Source: Acidimicrobiaceae bacterium (GTDB taxonomy: Bacteria; Actinomycetota; Acidimicrobiia; Acidimicrobiales; Ilumatobacteraceae). Taken from it: 62,828 nt of DNA. Positions 48,748-58,297 of this stretch are shown here, in pieces. Where the stretch lies: contig BGOG01000011.1 of NCBI GenBank assembly GCA_003569125.1, positions 1-62,828 on the forward strand, written 5' to 3'. Position 1 is the stretch's first letter; each line of letters starts with the position of its first letter. The notes below the pieces were generated by a model. The model saw only the letters and a program-made list of their open reading frames with translations, searched no databases and had not been told where the DNA came from. A program made the translations under genes and the position numbers.

Positions 48748-49987
48748 AATGCTGCGTAAACAAGTGACCGCAGATACTGACGAATTGGGTACGTGCTTGA
48801 CGGAATCAATTGCGTAAAGAACATCGCACTGATCTCGTTAACCGGATCAACCCAAAATACAGTACTGGCCATTCCGCCCCAGGCGAATGTGCCGTTCGGG
48901 CAGGCAACTCGAGTTTTTGCTTGATCGACAACAACCGAGAAACCCAACCCGAAACCGAGTCCGTCGTAGAAGATTTCTTCGCCGAGTGGTCGACCAAAAG
49001 TCGAGATGTCGGCATTATTTGGCAGATAGTTCATCACCATCATCTCAATGTGCGCGACGACAACAGGCGAACTTCGCCGAGTTTGCCGCGACCTTCAAGC
49101 ATTTTAATAAATTTAAAATAATCGCCAGCAGTCGAAATTAAACCGCCACCGCCAGAAAGAAATTTCGGCTTCTCAAGCGAACTGTTGCCAAAACTCTCAA
49201 GCTTGATTTTTGAATGATTAATTTCGTCATAGCGATAAAGCGATGCAAGCCGAGAATGTTTTTCTCCTGGCACACAAAACGCAGTGTCTTTCATGCCCAG
49301 AGGCGCAAAGATATTTTTTTCTAAAAACTCATCTAACGGCATTTTCGAAACCACTTCGATAATTCGCCCAACTACGTCAGTCGCCATGCTGTAGTTCCAA
49401 CTTGAGCCAGGCTGAAACACCAACGGCAATGCCGCAATTTTGTCGCAGACAACTTCAAGCGAATCTTTGTAGGCAACACCTGTTTCAAAGCCTGCTCGTC
49501 GATACATATCATCCACGACATCGGCATAATTAAATCCATAAGTTAACCCCGATGTATGAGTCAATAAATGCCAAACCCTCATTGGCTCGGTTAGCGCCGC
49601 AGTCATCGGTTTCAAAATCGTGCCCGTATTCCAAACTCGAGTTTCACCAAACGACTTGATGAACTTGCTCACTGGGTCTGTGAGTTGCAACAGGCCCTGT
49701 TCTACGAGCATCATCAACGCAACAGACGTGATCGGCTTGGTCATCGAATAGATGCGATACATCGTGTCGTTTGTGACCGGTGTGCCCGTCTCAGAATCTT
49801 TGTGGCCATACATCGAGAAGTGGGCAACCTCGCCGTGTCGTGCAACCGCAACCGCGTAGCCAGCCAAGCGACCTTCATCCACATATCTATTGAAGTGTTT
49901 GTCGATATTTTTTAGTCGCGTTGCGTCAAGACCGACTTCTTTTGCGTCGACTGATGCCCCAAAACTTGAACTTCTATTTGTGCTCAT
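48738..49987 (-). CDS. Serine hydrolase, beta-lactamase family (class C/EstB-like; one frameshift)
   Basis: A penicillin-binding-protein-fold serine hydrolase. The catalytic SxxK is SMTKP near residue 81, and the Tyr motif position is NYS in SWNYSMATDVV. Upstream YAVAVARHGEVAHFS and late GGGGLISTAGDYFKFIKMLEG are typical of the family. The frame breaks near 49044: adding one base joins LLSSRT to EMMVMNYLPNN and continues through FAWGGMASTVFWVDP. The corrected length is about 416 residues. No signal peptide, so probably a cytosolic esterase or peptidase rather than a resistance enzyme. Confidence 0.88.
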
Positions 49988-50009
49988 TACGATGCTGCTT
50001 TCATTTTTT

Positions 50010-50821
50010 TCAGTTGCGAAATTTATTTTCTAGCCAAGTTTGTAATTGTGGACCAATATCTTTGCGACTTAATGTGGTTTCGATTACTGCACGCAGCAAA
50101 CCCATTGGTGTGCCAGTGTCGTATCTCGTTATTTCACTAACAATACCAACAAGTTGATTATCGCGAGCAAGCAGAGCAAGCGCGTCGGTCAGTTGAAATT
50201 CGCCGTTGGCACTTGGCTTGATCGCTTCAAGATGATCAAAAACGCGAGGAGACAGAACATATCTACCGATAATCACCAGGTCGCTGACTGTTTCACTGGG
50301 TTTAGGTTTTTCGACTACCTGCAAAATCTCAACTATGTTCGCACCCGTGTCGCCAGTCGAGTCGGCAACTTTGACATTGCCATAATTCGAGACTTCACTT
50401 GCGGGCACTTTCTTTAATCCAATACTGCTACTGCTGGTTCGCTCATAAACCGCGATCAGTGATTTCATTAGCGATGAATCGCCCATAATCTCGTCGGGCA
50501 ACATCACGGCGAACGGCTCTTGACCGACTGCCTTGCGCGCGCAACTAATTGCGTGGCCAAGACCCAACGGCGAATCTTGATAAACGACGCTGACTACAAC
50601 TTTGTCGGTACTTGCAGACGCCGCATAGGCCTCAATCGAAGGCTTGGCTCGACTGGTGACGATGATGACTCGTTCGATCCCGCCGAGATGGCCTCGTCAA
50701 TTACGAACTGAATAGCCGGCGTGTCGTATATAGGTAGCAATTCTTTTGGGGTCACCCGAGTAGCCGGCAAGAACCGCGTGCCCATTCCGGCTGCGGGAAT
50801 CACTACGGTGCGTACAGCCAT
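50010..50821 (-). CDS. galU: UTP-glucose-1-phosphate uridylyltransferase GalU (one frameshift)
   Basis: Makes UDP-glucose. The nucleotide loop is [21 protein letters not shown] near residue 6 (quoted as [13 protein letters not shown]), followed by [15 protein letters not shown]. The frame breaks in CCC at 50679-50681 on the plus strand. Adding one G on the coding strand gives [20 protein letters not shown]. Later [16 protein letters not shown] and VVEKPKPSE are family standards. The corrected length is 270 residues. Galactose- versus glucose-1-phosphate preference cannot be read. TAGGAT, a possible -10, ends six bases before the ATG. Confidence 0.94.
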
Positions 50822-50847
50822 AACAACATCCTAGAATCAAAAGCCCT
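50822..50847. promoter_or_regulatory. Overlapping divergent -10 elements of galU and the FmdB gene
   Basis: ATCCTAGAAT at 50828-50837 reads TAGGAT on the minus strand (six bases before the galU ATG) and TAGAAT on the plus strand (ten bases before the FmdB ATG). The two hexamers overlap by two bases around a CTAG core. Only 26 bases separate the start codons, so each promoter would extend into the other gene. Confidence 0.5.
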
Positions 50848-51681
50848 ATGCCAACTTATGTTTACAAGTTCATTGACACTGGCGAGACCATTGAAGTTCA
50901 CCAAGCGTTCACCGACGATGCACTAACCGAGGCCTCGCACCCATCAGATGGCACGATGCGCCCGGTCAAAAAAGTTTTCACACCTGTCGGGATCACTTTC
51001 AAGGGCGGCGGTTTCTATAAAAATGACAGCGCTGCGAATTCGAAGTCGGGCAGCAATTCATCAACTAGCACATCAGCGGGTACAACGGCCAGTACATCAG
51101 CTAGTACAACAGCAAGCAGTTCGAGTGGCGAAACCAGCAGCGCATCAAGTGATGCAAATTCAAACTCAGCCGGCAAAACCGAAACAAAAAGTGAAACCAA
51201 GGGCGAGACAAAACCGAAACGAAAAAAAGCCCAGCCAAAAGCGAATGACCCGTACACATGGCATCTAGCCATGCAAACAAAACTAATTGATCAGTGGTAT
51301 GCCCTGTGTCGAGACGCTTCACGACAACGACTCGTAATCATCTCGCTTTCAGCTTTAAGTGCGCTTTTTTATTTAGTGACTGCTCTCGGCTTTACTGCTG
51401 GTTCGAGTATTTCAACAACCCAAGACACTCGTTACGAAATTCCTGCTGGTTTTCGGGCAGTGGCGATGCAGAGTATCGGGCCGTTACCAGATCTTCGCGC
51501 TGGTGATTTCGTCGATGTGATCATTGATGCAACGGTTGCACTTGATCGCGTGTTGGTGATTGATGTTGCATCACAACCTGGTAGATCAGAAACAGTTGTG
51601 CTCGCGGTGCCACTTACAAGCGCTCCACAAATTGCCGATGCCGCCGCGCTCGGCATCGTCGCTTTAGTTTTAGTTGGCTAG
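50848..51681 (+). CDS. FmdB-like protein read through into a SAF-domain membrane protein
   Basis: The open frame holds two unlike parts. Residues 1-57 look like an FmdB/Ruc zinc-ribbon protein (MPTYVYKFIDTGETIEV, then VKKVFTPVGITFKGGGFYKND), but the usual CxxC pairs are absent. A Ser/Thr-rich, then Lys-rich tail follows. From ATG 51271 the text is a separate-looking protein: a helix LVIISLSALSALFYLVTAL and a SAF-like region (YEIPAGFRAVAM, then LRAGDFVDVII). The A7 run at 51222-51228 is suspicious: with eight A residues the FmdB part would end AKSE plus TGA at 51246, and the SAF gene would start at 51271. I favour two genes. Confidence 0.65.
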   Translation: MPTYVYKFIDTGETIEVHQAFTDDALTEASHPSDGTMRPVKKVFTPVGITFKGGGFYKNDSAANSKSGSNSSTSTSAGTTASTSASTTASSSSGETSSASSDANSNSAGKTETKSETKGETKPKRKKAQPKANDPYTWHLAMQTKLIDQWYALCRDASRQRLVIISLSALSALFYLVTALGFTAGSSISTTQDTRYEIPAGFRAVAMQSIGPLPDLRAGDFVDVIIDATVALDRVLVIDVASQPGRSETVVLAVPLTSAPQIADAAALGIVALVLVG

Positions 51682-51724
51682 TCAGTTAATTGGCTAGTTG
51701 GCCAGTTAATTAGCTAGTTAGCGC
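51677..51724. terminator. CTAG-rich repeat between convergent genes
   Basis: Three CTAG cores lie in imperfect repeats of GGCTAGTCAGTTAATT, GGCTAGTTGGCCAGTTAATT and AGCTAGTTAGC, between the stops of the SAF part and uppP. The words AGTTAATTRGCTAGTT recur. Self-complementary stretches (TTAATTAGCTAGTTAG with GGCTAGT) could fold, but less perfectly than at 48.7 kb. Confidence 0.55.
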
Positions 51725-52560
51725 CAGTTTGAAGCAACTGCGATCAAAACGCCTGTGCCGATCAAGCAGCGATAAACCACATACGGTGCAAAAGTTTTCG
51801 TCTGCACCAAACGAATCATCGACCACATTGCCAGCCATCCAGAGATTCCGGCCACAACGATTCCGACGAGCATCGGCATAAACAAACCATCTGGTATTCC
51901 GTCGCGCACAAGTTTTGCGAGTTTGAAAAAAACTGCGCCAGCAATAATTGGCACGCTCATCAAAAACGACAACCGTGCCGCGGCCTCGCGAGAAAAACCA
52001 GAAAGCCGAGCAGCAGTAATCGTGATGCCACTGCGCGAAGTGCCCGGGTTGAGGGCAAGAACCTGTGCAACGCCAATCACGAGTGCGTCGCGCATTGTCA
52101 GCGAATCAACTGTTTGTAAATAATTCTTTGAAACTGCCCGACGATCGGCCCAAATAAGCACGACGCCAAACACGATCAGACTCACGCTAATTAAAGCCGG
52201 ACTGCCAAGTTTCTCCGTGATCTTTTCTTCAAATGCCGCACCGACGATGCCTGCAGGCACGGCGGATAAAACCAACAGCCATGCTCGTCGACCAGCTTGG
52301 GTTGCCGGCTGCTTACGGTTGAAAATTAATTGCGAGCCTTGAGTAATGTAAATGATCAAATCTTTGCGAAGATAAATCAAAACGGCCGCAAGTGTGCCCA
52401 AGTGCAGTGCCGTGTCGAATGCTTTGGCTGTCTGTGCCGTGTCGAAGTCGCTCCAACCAAATATCCACGGCACGAGCACCAAGTGACCGCTAGAAGAGAT
52501 CGGCAAAAATTCGGTGAGCCCCTGCACGATGCCCAGCACGATTGCGTGCAGGATCGACAT
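51718..52560 (-). CDS. uppP: Undecaprenyl-diphosphatase UppP (BacA)
   Basis: An integral-membrane phosphatase that recycles undecaprenyl pyrophosphate for cell-wall synthesis. The 280 residues show GIVQGLTEFLPISSSGHLVL near residue 12 (catalytic Glu and Ser) and VLALNPGTSRSGITI near residue 170 with the catalytic Arg. Several hydrophobic helices match the family. It ends four bases before the tldE stop on the same strand, so co-transcription with tldD-tldE is likely. Confidence 0.96.
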   Translation of the reverse strand: MSILHAIVLGIVQGLTEFLPISSSGHLVLVPWIFGWSDFDTAQTAKAFDTALHLGTLAAVLIYLRKDLIIYITQGSQLIFNRKQPATQAGRRAWLLVLSAVPAGIVGAAFEEKITEKLGSPALISVSLIVFGVVLIWADRRAVSKNYLQTVDSLTMRDALVIGVAQVLALNPGTSRSGITITAARLSGFSREAAARLSFLMSVPIIAGAVFFKLAKLVRDGIPDGLFMPMLVGIVVAGISGWLAMWSMIRLVQTKTFAPYVVYRCLIGTGVLIAVASNWR

Positions 52561-52564
52561 GCGT

Positions 52565-53917
52565 TTAAGCGCCGCTCATCATCACATCGCTAATTACTAA
52601 CGAAAGCCCGACTGCTCGCATTGGCAGCCAGTCGATGTCGTTGCCCAGATCAACGATGTTCAACAACATTTTTTGTAAAGTCGATGCAATCGTGAACTCA
52701 CGAATCGGAGCCCCAAGCGTGCCGTTGCTGATCACAATGCCAGATGCACCGGTCGAAAAATCTCCGGAGATCGTGTTCACTCCGCTATGCATTCCTGAAA
52801 CATCTTGAATCAGTACGCCGTCGTTGATGCCGCTAATCAGTTCAGCCTGAGACTTCGTGCCCGGTTGAACTTGCATTGCAAGACAACCAACACCTGGCGA
52901 ACCAGCGAAACCGCCGCGAGTTGCATTGCCCGTGCTTTTCGTGTTCATCCGCCGAGCGCTATAGCTCGAGTGCACGAACTTTTTAAGCACGCCGTTTTCA
53001 ATCAACACATTTCTTCGCGCCGCCAAGCCTTCGCCGTCGATATCTGTCGCCGTATACGCCAGCGGGTTTGTCGGATCATCAACAAGGGTGAACTTCGCAC
53101 TGGCCACCTGTTGATCAAGGCGGTCAGCAAACAAACTTCTGCCTTTTGCCAAACTTTCACCGTTTAAAACACTCGACAAAATGCTGACGAATTGAGAAGT
53201 GACATATGGGTCAAGCACGATTGTCACGAGTTTGCTGGCTGGCTTTGTCGCACCCAACAATCGCGTGGCGCGATCTGCTGCATCATCGGCTGCTTTCTTC
53301 AGATCGAATTCTTTCGGCGAGTCACCAACCGAAAATCCAAATCCAGTCAGCGATTCATCACCATCATCGGCCAAAGTCGACACAGAGACGTAACAAGAAT
53401 TTCCTCGCCCGCTCTCACGAATGCCAGTCGTAGTAGCAACAGCGGTTTCGCCCCAACCGTCTTCGTAGTTGGCTTCTTCTGCACGCACTCGTGGGTCGGC
53501 GGCCAAAGTTAGTTTCTCTAATTCTTTCGTGATTGAAATCTTTTTGTCAGTTGGATAATTTGCAAGTTCGTCATCCCAAAACTTTTGTGGAATCTGCGCA
53601 ACACCGTCCGGCTCGGCGAGACCCGCCCATTCGTCAACCGTGCCGAACTGAATGTTGTCCCGTGCTTCTGCCAGCACTTCGGTAATCGCGTCGGCTTCGA
53701 GCGTTCCTGCATAGGCAAAACCTGTGCGACCATCTTTTATAATTCGAATTCCGATGCCTTCGCTCTGCGCTGAAACAAAATGTTCGACTTCGCCTTCATA
53801 AACGCGCACCGAAGTTTCGCCGCCCCGAGAAATGTATGCCTCGATTTGTTCGCCAGATTTTGCTTTGCCAACTATCGAGTCGGCAAGTTTTTGAAGGTCA
53901 GGTACCCCAACACTCAT
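52565..53917 (-). CDS. TldE/PmbA-family metalloprotease subunit
   Basis: The non-catalytic partner of TldD. The 450 residues show VRVYEGEVEHFVSAQSEGIG near the N-terminus, FTLVDDPTNPLAYTATDIDGEG (in parts), and GNATRGGFAGSPGVGC with GDFSTGASGIVI near the end. TldD/TldE complexes cleave unfolded peptides and in some bacteria process leader peptides. The HExxxH motif is absent, as expected for TldE. The ATG overlaps the tldD stop by four bases. Confidence 0.93.
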   Translation of the reverse strand: MSVGVPDLQKLADSIVGKAKSGEQIEAYISRGGETSVRVYEGEVEHFVSAQSEGIGIRIIKDGRTGFAYAGTLEADAITEVLAEARDNIQFGTVDEWAGLAEPDGVAQIPQKFWDDELANYPTDKKISITKELEKLTLAADPRVRAEEANYEDGWGETAVATTTGIRESGRGNSCYVSVSTLADDGDESLTGFGFSVGDSPKEFDLKKAADDAADRATRLLGATKPASKLVTIVLDPYVTSQFVSILSSVLNGESLAKGRSLFADRLDQQVASAKFTLVDDPTNPLAYTATDIDGEGLAARRNVLIENGVLKKFVHSSYSARRMNTKSTGNATRGGFAGSPGVGCLAMQVQPGTKSQAELISGINDGVLIQDVSGMHSGVNTISGDFSTGASGIVISNGTLGAPIREFTIASTLQKMLLNIVDLGNDIDWLPMRAVGLSLVISDVMMSGA

Positions 53918-55332
53918 GCTGCGGTACCGCCAATTGTCAATGACCGCACGCGCAGTGTTGGTTGACCGTCACCAACCGGCACGCCTTGGCCGTCTTTGCC
54001 GCACATGCCGGGGTTGCCCATCGCAAAATCATTGCCGAGCAAATCGATATCTTTCAGAACTTCCGGGCCGTTGCCGATTAAGTTGCTCTCACGAAGAGGT
54101 TCGGTGATCTCGCCGTTCTCGATCAAATAAGCCTCGGCCATTCCGAAAACAAAATCACCGCTCGCCGTGTCGACTTGTCCGCCACCAAGTTTGGCGATGT
54201 AAACGCCGTGCTTGGTGTCTCGCACAATGTCGTCGGGGTCTTGCGTGCCGTTCAGCACAAAAGTATTCGTCATTCTTACCATCGGTAAGTGCTGATAGCT
54301 CTGGCGACGGCCGTTACCACTTTGTGCGCGACCTTCTTTGCGTGCGCGCAAATAATCCCACATGTAGTCGGTGAGCACGCCGTCTTGAATCAAGGTATTG
54401 CGCTGCGATGGATGACCCTCGTCATCAATACCAATAGCGCCCCACTCTGCGGTCATCGTGCCGTCATCGACGAGCGTCACTAGTGGCGATGCAACGAGTT
54501 CGCCCATTTTGCCCCGATACACGCTGGCGCTTTTGCCGACCAGGTCGGCTTCGAGTCCGTGACCACATGCCTCGTGAAACAAAACGCCGCCGCTGCCACG
54601 CTTGATTACAACCGGCATCGCACCCGACGGCGCAGGTCGTGCCGAAAGTTTCGTCACGGCCTGCTTTGCCGCGCGAATCGCCAACTCTTCGACATCATTT
54701 TCATCGAACAATTCAAAACCAATCGTGTGACCAAGTGAGTCGTAGCCCGTTTGCATACCGCCATCACCGGTTGCGACAACACTGACTCGCAAAAGTGTGC
54801 GCACCTGATCGTCTGCGCTCAACACGCCGTTGCTGTTGGCGACCAAAATTCGGCGCAGCGAATCGCCGTAGCCGGCAGAAACCTGCACGATTGCTGAATT
54901 CACTGAGCGCGCCGCAGCATCGGCACGCTTCAACAAATCAACTTTGCGCGATTTCTCGACTCCGTCCGGAGAAATCTTCACCGTGTTCACTGAATGACGC
55001 AAAACAGCACCGAGTTGAACTTTATTTACCCCGCCGCCGCCCTGTTTTGCGGCAATCGCAGCGGCCTCGGCTGCGGCCAACAATCCTCGCTCTGACAGAT
55101 CAGAAGTGTGCGCAAAACCTGTTGTCTCGCCAGACACGACTCGAATACCTGCGCCACGATCTCGACCCGATGTAACTTGCTCGACCTTGCCGTCATCTAG
55201 ACCAGCCGAGGTGGACCGCTTGTCCTCTATATATACCTCTGCGAACTCGGCGCCAGTGCTGCGGCCCTTGGCCAACACACGCTCTAAAACATCTGAAGCA
55301 ACTAGCGGTTCTGCGGTCTGAGTTTTGGTCAT
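53914..55332 (-). CDS. tldD: Zn-dependent metalloprotease TldD
   Basis: The catalytic subunit of TldD/TldE. The metal motif HEACGH, which fits HExxxH, is in GVLFHEACGHGLEADLVG near residue 251, and DGTMTAEWGAIGIDDEG follows. The N-terminus shows AEFAEVYIEDKRSTSAGLDDGK. Of 472-474 residues, ATG 55332 (MTKTQTAEP) is preferred to GTG 55338. No RiPP-like precursor gene lies nearby, so a housekeeping peptidase role is more likely here. Confidence 0.94.
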   Translation of the reverse strand: MTKTQTAEPLVASDVLERVLAKGRSTGAEFAEVYIEDKRSTSAGLDDGKVEQVTSGRDRGAGIRVVSGETTGFAHTSDLSERGLLAAAEAAAIAAKQGGGGVNKVQLGAVLRHSVNTVKISPDGVEKSRKVDLLKRADAAARSVNSAIVQVSAGYGDSLRRILVANSNGVLSADDQVRTLLRVSVVATGDGGMQTGYDSLGHTIGFELFDENDVEELAIRAAKQAVTKLSARPAPSGAMPVVIKRGSGGVLFHEACGHGLEADLVGKSASVYRGKMGELVASPLVTLVDDGTMTAEWGAIGIDDEGHPSQRNTLIQDGVLTDYMWDYLRARKEGRAQSGNGRRQSYQHLPMVRMTNTFVLNGTQDPDDIVRDTKHGVYIAKLGGGQVDTASGDFVFGMAEAYLIENGEITEPLRESNLIGNGPEVLKDIDLLGNDFAMGNPGMCGKDGQGVPVGDGQPTLRVRSLTIGGTAA

Positions 55333-55376
55333 GCCCACAGCCTAGAGGTGGTGGCATATCTGAGTCTTGTCGCTCG

Positions 55377-55382
55377 TAAAGT
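55377..55382 (+). promoter_or_regulatory. Putative -10 element of a leaderless PAP2 transcript
   Basis: TAAAGT ends six bases before GTG 55389 and has no ribosome-binding site after it. This supports GTG 55389 rather than TTG 55383. Confidence 0.4.
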
Positions 55383-55388
55383 TTGAAT

Positions 55389-56291
55389 GTGGAAAACGCG
55401 ACTTTTGAACCAACAGAAAAGCGCGGTCGTCGGCCGATTTTGCCAGCTGATTTCGAGCATCGAATGGTGTGGTGGAAAGAAGCAATAATCATCAGCATTT
55501 TTTATTCCGCTTACACATTGATTCGGAACAGATTTGGTTCGACACTTGTCAAGGGTGTTGCAATTCCTGAGCATGCTTTCACTAATGCGCTACGAGTTAT
55601 TCGTTTTGAACGATGGGTTGGTTTATTTCACGAAGAATCAATTCAAGAGTGGTTTTTGCCACACGGTTGGTTTATTAAAACGATGAATGTCTACTACGGC
55701 ACGGCACATTTCTTTGTGACAATGGGCGTGTTCGTCGCTCTCTATAAACTTCGGCCTTCGGTTTTTGGTCAGTGGCGCAACACGCTCGCGGTGATGACCG
55801 CGCTCGCGATCGTAGGGTTTTCTTTTTTTCCGTTGATGCCCCCAAGATTGTTGGATGCTCCTTGTCCGGATGCGGGCTTTGGCGCTCAATGCATCGTCAG
55901 CGAGTTGCGCACACGCAATGGTGCAGAAAATTTTGGTTTCATCGACACAATAAAAGAGTTCGGTGGACCTTGGGCATTCGACAGTGGCCCCGCCAGCAAA
56001 CTTACAAATCAATATGCAGCAATGCCATCACTGCACATCGGCTGGTCGATGTGGTGTGTATTCGGGCTGTGGCCAATCGCTCGAAAATTGTGGATGAGAA
56101 TCGCATTGTTCGTTTATCCGAGTGTGACAATGCTGTGCATCATCGTCACCGCCAATCATTTTTGGATTGATGGCGTTGGCGGGCTGATCGTGTTCGCTGT
56201 GGCATATTTCATCGGCACTGAAATCCACTATATGAACCATCGTCGCTTCAAAGATAAGTTCGCTATGTCTCAGCAGACTGCTCGGGACTAG
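55389..56291 (+). CDS. PAP2-family membrane phosphatase/transferase (copy 2)
   Basis: A polytopic membrane protein of 300 residues with PAP2/Aur1-like catalytic segments: AMPSLHIGWSMW near residue 211 and ANHFWIDGVGGLIVF near residue 257. RLLDAPCPDAGFGAQC in the loop between helices contains two cysteines. It is similar in plan to the PAP2 protein at 28.6 kb, but the motif flanks differ clearly. Likely substrates are lipid phosphates. It lies just before dxs, with 12 bases between. Confidence 0.85.
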   Translation: MENATFEPTEKRGRRPILPADFEHRMVWWKEAIIISIFYSAYTLIRNRFGSTLVKGVAIPEHAFTNALRVIRFERWVGLFHEESIQEWFLPHGWFIKTMNVYYGTAHFFVTMGVFVALYKLRPSVFGQWRNTLAVMTALAIVGFSFFPLMPPRLLDAPCPDAGFGAQCIVSELRTRNGAENFGFIDTIKEFGGPWAFDSGPASKLTNQYAAMPSLHIGWSMWCVFGLWPIARKLWMRIALFVYPSVTMLCIIVTANHFWIDGVGGLIVFAVAYFIGTEIHYMNHRRFKDKFAMSQQTARD

Positions 56292-56303
56292 CGTTAGAGA
56301 CCC

Positions 56304-58283
56304 ATGGCGTTATCAGACATTCGCCAACCGAGCGACCTTGCAAACTTAAGTTACGAACAACTCGCCGAGTTGTCGAGCGAAATTCGCGAGTTCATCGTTG
56401 AATCGGTTGCCAAAAACAGTGGTCACCTCGGTTCCAACTTGGGCGCCGTCGAATTGACGCTCGCCCTGCATCGAGTTTTTGAATCACCTCGCGACGCAAT
56501 TTTATGGGACACGGGTCATCAGGCTTACGTGCACAAAATCGTCACCGGTCGACGCGGAGGGTTCGGTAATTTGCGTCAAGCAGGTGGTATCTCTGGCTAT
56601 CCGAGTCGCGAAGAGAGTGTGCATGACTTCATCGAAAACAGTCATGCATCAACAGTTCTGAGTTATGCATATGGTCTCGCGGTTGCACGAGACGCGGGTC
56701 AAACCCCTGATCGCCAACACATCATCGCCGTGATTGGTGACGGTTCGTTAACGGGCGGAATGGCCTACGAAGCGCTCAACAATCTTGGGCATTCTCAGCG
56801 ACGCGTGATAATCGTGCTGAACGACAACGGCCGTTCGTATGCTCCGACAATTTCTAATCTGATCAGTCCCCTTGAAAAAATTAAGGCACCAAGCGCACTA
56901 AATGAAACAAGTGATCTGCCACGCCCGCAAGATCGACTGACAAAAAAACTTTCACGAGCGCTCACCGATATTCGGATGAACCCTGTTTATGTTCGTCGTC
57001 AGCGCAAACTCGAAAAGTTTTTGTATCAGTTACCGGTCATCGGGCCACAAGCCGAGCGTGGGCTCGAAGCATTCAAGGCTGGCATCCGTGAATTTTTGCA
57101 GCCCACCGCGTTTTTTGAAGCGCTTGGTGTTCGTTATGTCGGGCCGATTGACGGACACGACCAGCAAGAGTTGGAAGACGCGCTCAACGCCGCGAAATTG
57201 AACGTAGAAGAAGGGCCATTGGTGATTCATGTGATCACACAAAAAGGTCGCGGTTACGCACCGGCAGAAGATGACGACGAAAAGAATCTTCATGACGCAC
57301 CAGTTTTTGATCCGATGACTGGTCCACCAAAATCTTTGCCGACTGGCTACACCCAGGCGTTTGCCGATGCGATCGTAAAAATCGCCGAGCAAGATTCTCG
57401 AGTGGTTGCAATCACCGCGGCGATGCCCGGGCCAACTGGGTTGCTGCCTTTTCAATCGCATTTTCCTGAGCGATTCATCGATGTGGGCATCGCCGAGCAA
57501 CACGCCGTGACTGCGGCCGCCGGCATGGCAATGGGCGGCTTGCGGCCAGTAGTTGCTTTATATTCGACTTTTTTGAATCGTGCCTGGGATCAGGTCGTCT
57601 ACGACGTTGCGCTGCACCGCCTGCCCGTCGTGTTTTGTTTAGATCGCGCCGGAATAACTGGTGACGACGGACCAAGCCACAACGGCATTTTCGACATGGC
57701 GTTGCTTTCGAAGGTTCCGGGCATGCGACTTCTCGCGCCATCCAGCGCACAAGATTTGGCAAAGATGCTCGAAGATGCGATAGCGCTTGTAGATACAGGG
57801 CCGGTCGCAATTCGTTATCCAAAAGGTATCGCCCGAGTTGTCGGCGAACACGAAATCGGTTCGGGTTTTCAAGCCCGAAAATTGCGCACATCAAAAGTGC
57901 CGAATGTTTGCGTTTTGGCTATCGGCAAAATGGTCGGTGCCGCCGATCAAGCAGCCGAGATTCTCGCTTCACGAGGAATCGAAATCACGCTTTGGGATGT
58001 GCGCTGTTGCGTGCCAGCCGACGCAACGATGATCGCAGACGCATCAAAACATTGTGTTGTCGTGACAATCGAAGACGGTATCCGTGACGGTGGAGTCGGA
58101 ATGGCGCTTGCCGACGCGGTCACAAACATAGATGGCTCGGTGCATCCACACATTGAAGTACTGGGGTTGCCAACTAAATTTACGCCGCAAGCAAAACCTG
58201 ACGCGATTTTGAAGCAACTTGGTCTTGATGCAAACTCACTCGCCGAAACTATCGCCGAACTGGCAACCGTTAAGCCAAATTAA
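56304..58283 (+). CDS. dxs: 1-deoxy-D-xylulose-5-phosphate synthase
   Basis: A thiamine-diphosphate enzyme that starts the MEP isoprenoid pathway, which also uses ispE in this window. The 659 residues show GHLGSNLGAVELTLALHRVF near residue 34, DTGHQAYVHKIVTGR, the thiamine motif GDGSLTGGMAYEALN, DNGRSYAPTI and GITGDDGPSHNGIFD. The length is slightly above the usual 620-640. The 5' neighbour ends 12 bases upstream. Confidence 0.97.
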   Translation: MALSDIRQPSDLANLSYEQLAELSSEIREFIVESVAKNSGHLGSNLGAVELTLALHRVFESPRDAILWDTGHQAYVHKIVTGRRGGFGNLRQAGGISGYPSREESVHDFIENSHASTVLSYAYGLAVARDAGQTPDRQHIIAVIGDGSLTGGMAYEALNNLGHSQRRVIIVLNDNGRSYAPTISNLISPLEKIKAPSALNETSDLPRPQDRLTKKLSRALTDIRMNPVYVRRQRKLEKFLYQLPVIGPQAERGLEAFKAGIREFLQPTAFFEALGVRYVGPIDGHDQQELEDALNAAKLNVEEGPLVIHVITQKGRGYAPAEDDDEKNLHDAPVFDPMTGPPKSLPTGYTQAFADAIVKIAEQDSRVVAITAAMPGPTGLLPFQSHFPERFIDVGIAEQHAVTAAAGMAMGGLRPVVALYSTFLNRAWDQVVYDVALHRLPVVFCLDRAGITGDDGPSHNGIFDMALLSKVPGMRLLAPSSAQDLAKMLEDAIALVDTGPVAIRYPKGIARVVGEHEIGSGFQARKLRTSKVPNVCVLAIGKMVGAADQAAEILASRGIEITLWDVRCCVPADATMIADASKHCVVVTIEDGIRDGGVGMALADAVTNIDGSVHPHIEVLGLPTKFTPQAKPDAILKQLGLDANSLAETIAELATVKPN

Positions 58284-58297
58284 CTGCGGCAAAATCA

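Noticed and set aside
48738-49987. Antibiotic-resistance beta-lactamase
   Set aside because: It lacks a signal peptide, and its pattern is closer to EstB-like serine hydrolases than to secreted class C enzymes.
51258-51681. CpaB/Flp pilus assembly protein for the SAF part
   Set aside because: Only a SAF-like strand pattern and one membrane helix are visible, and no other pilus genes are nearby.
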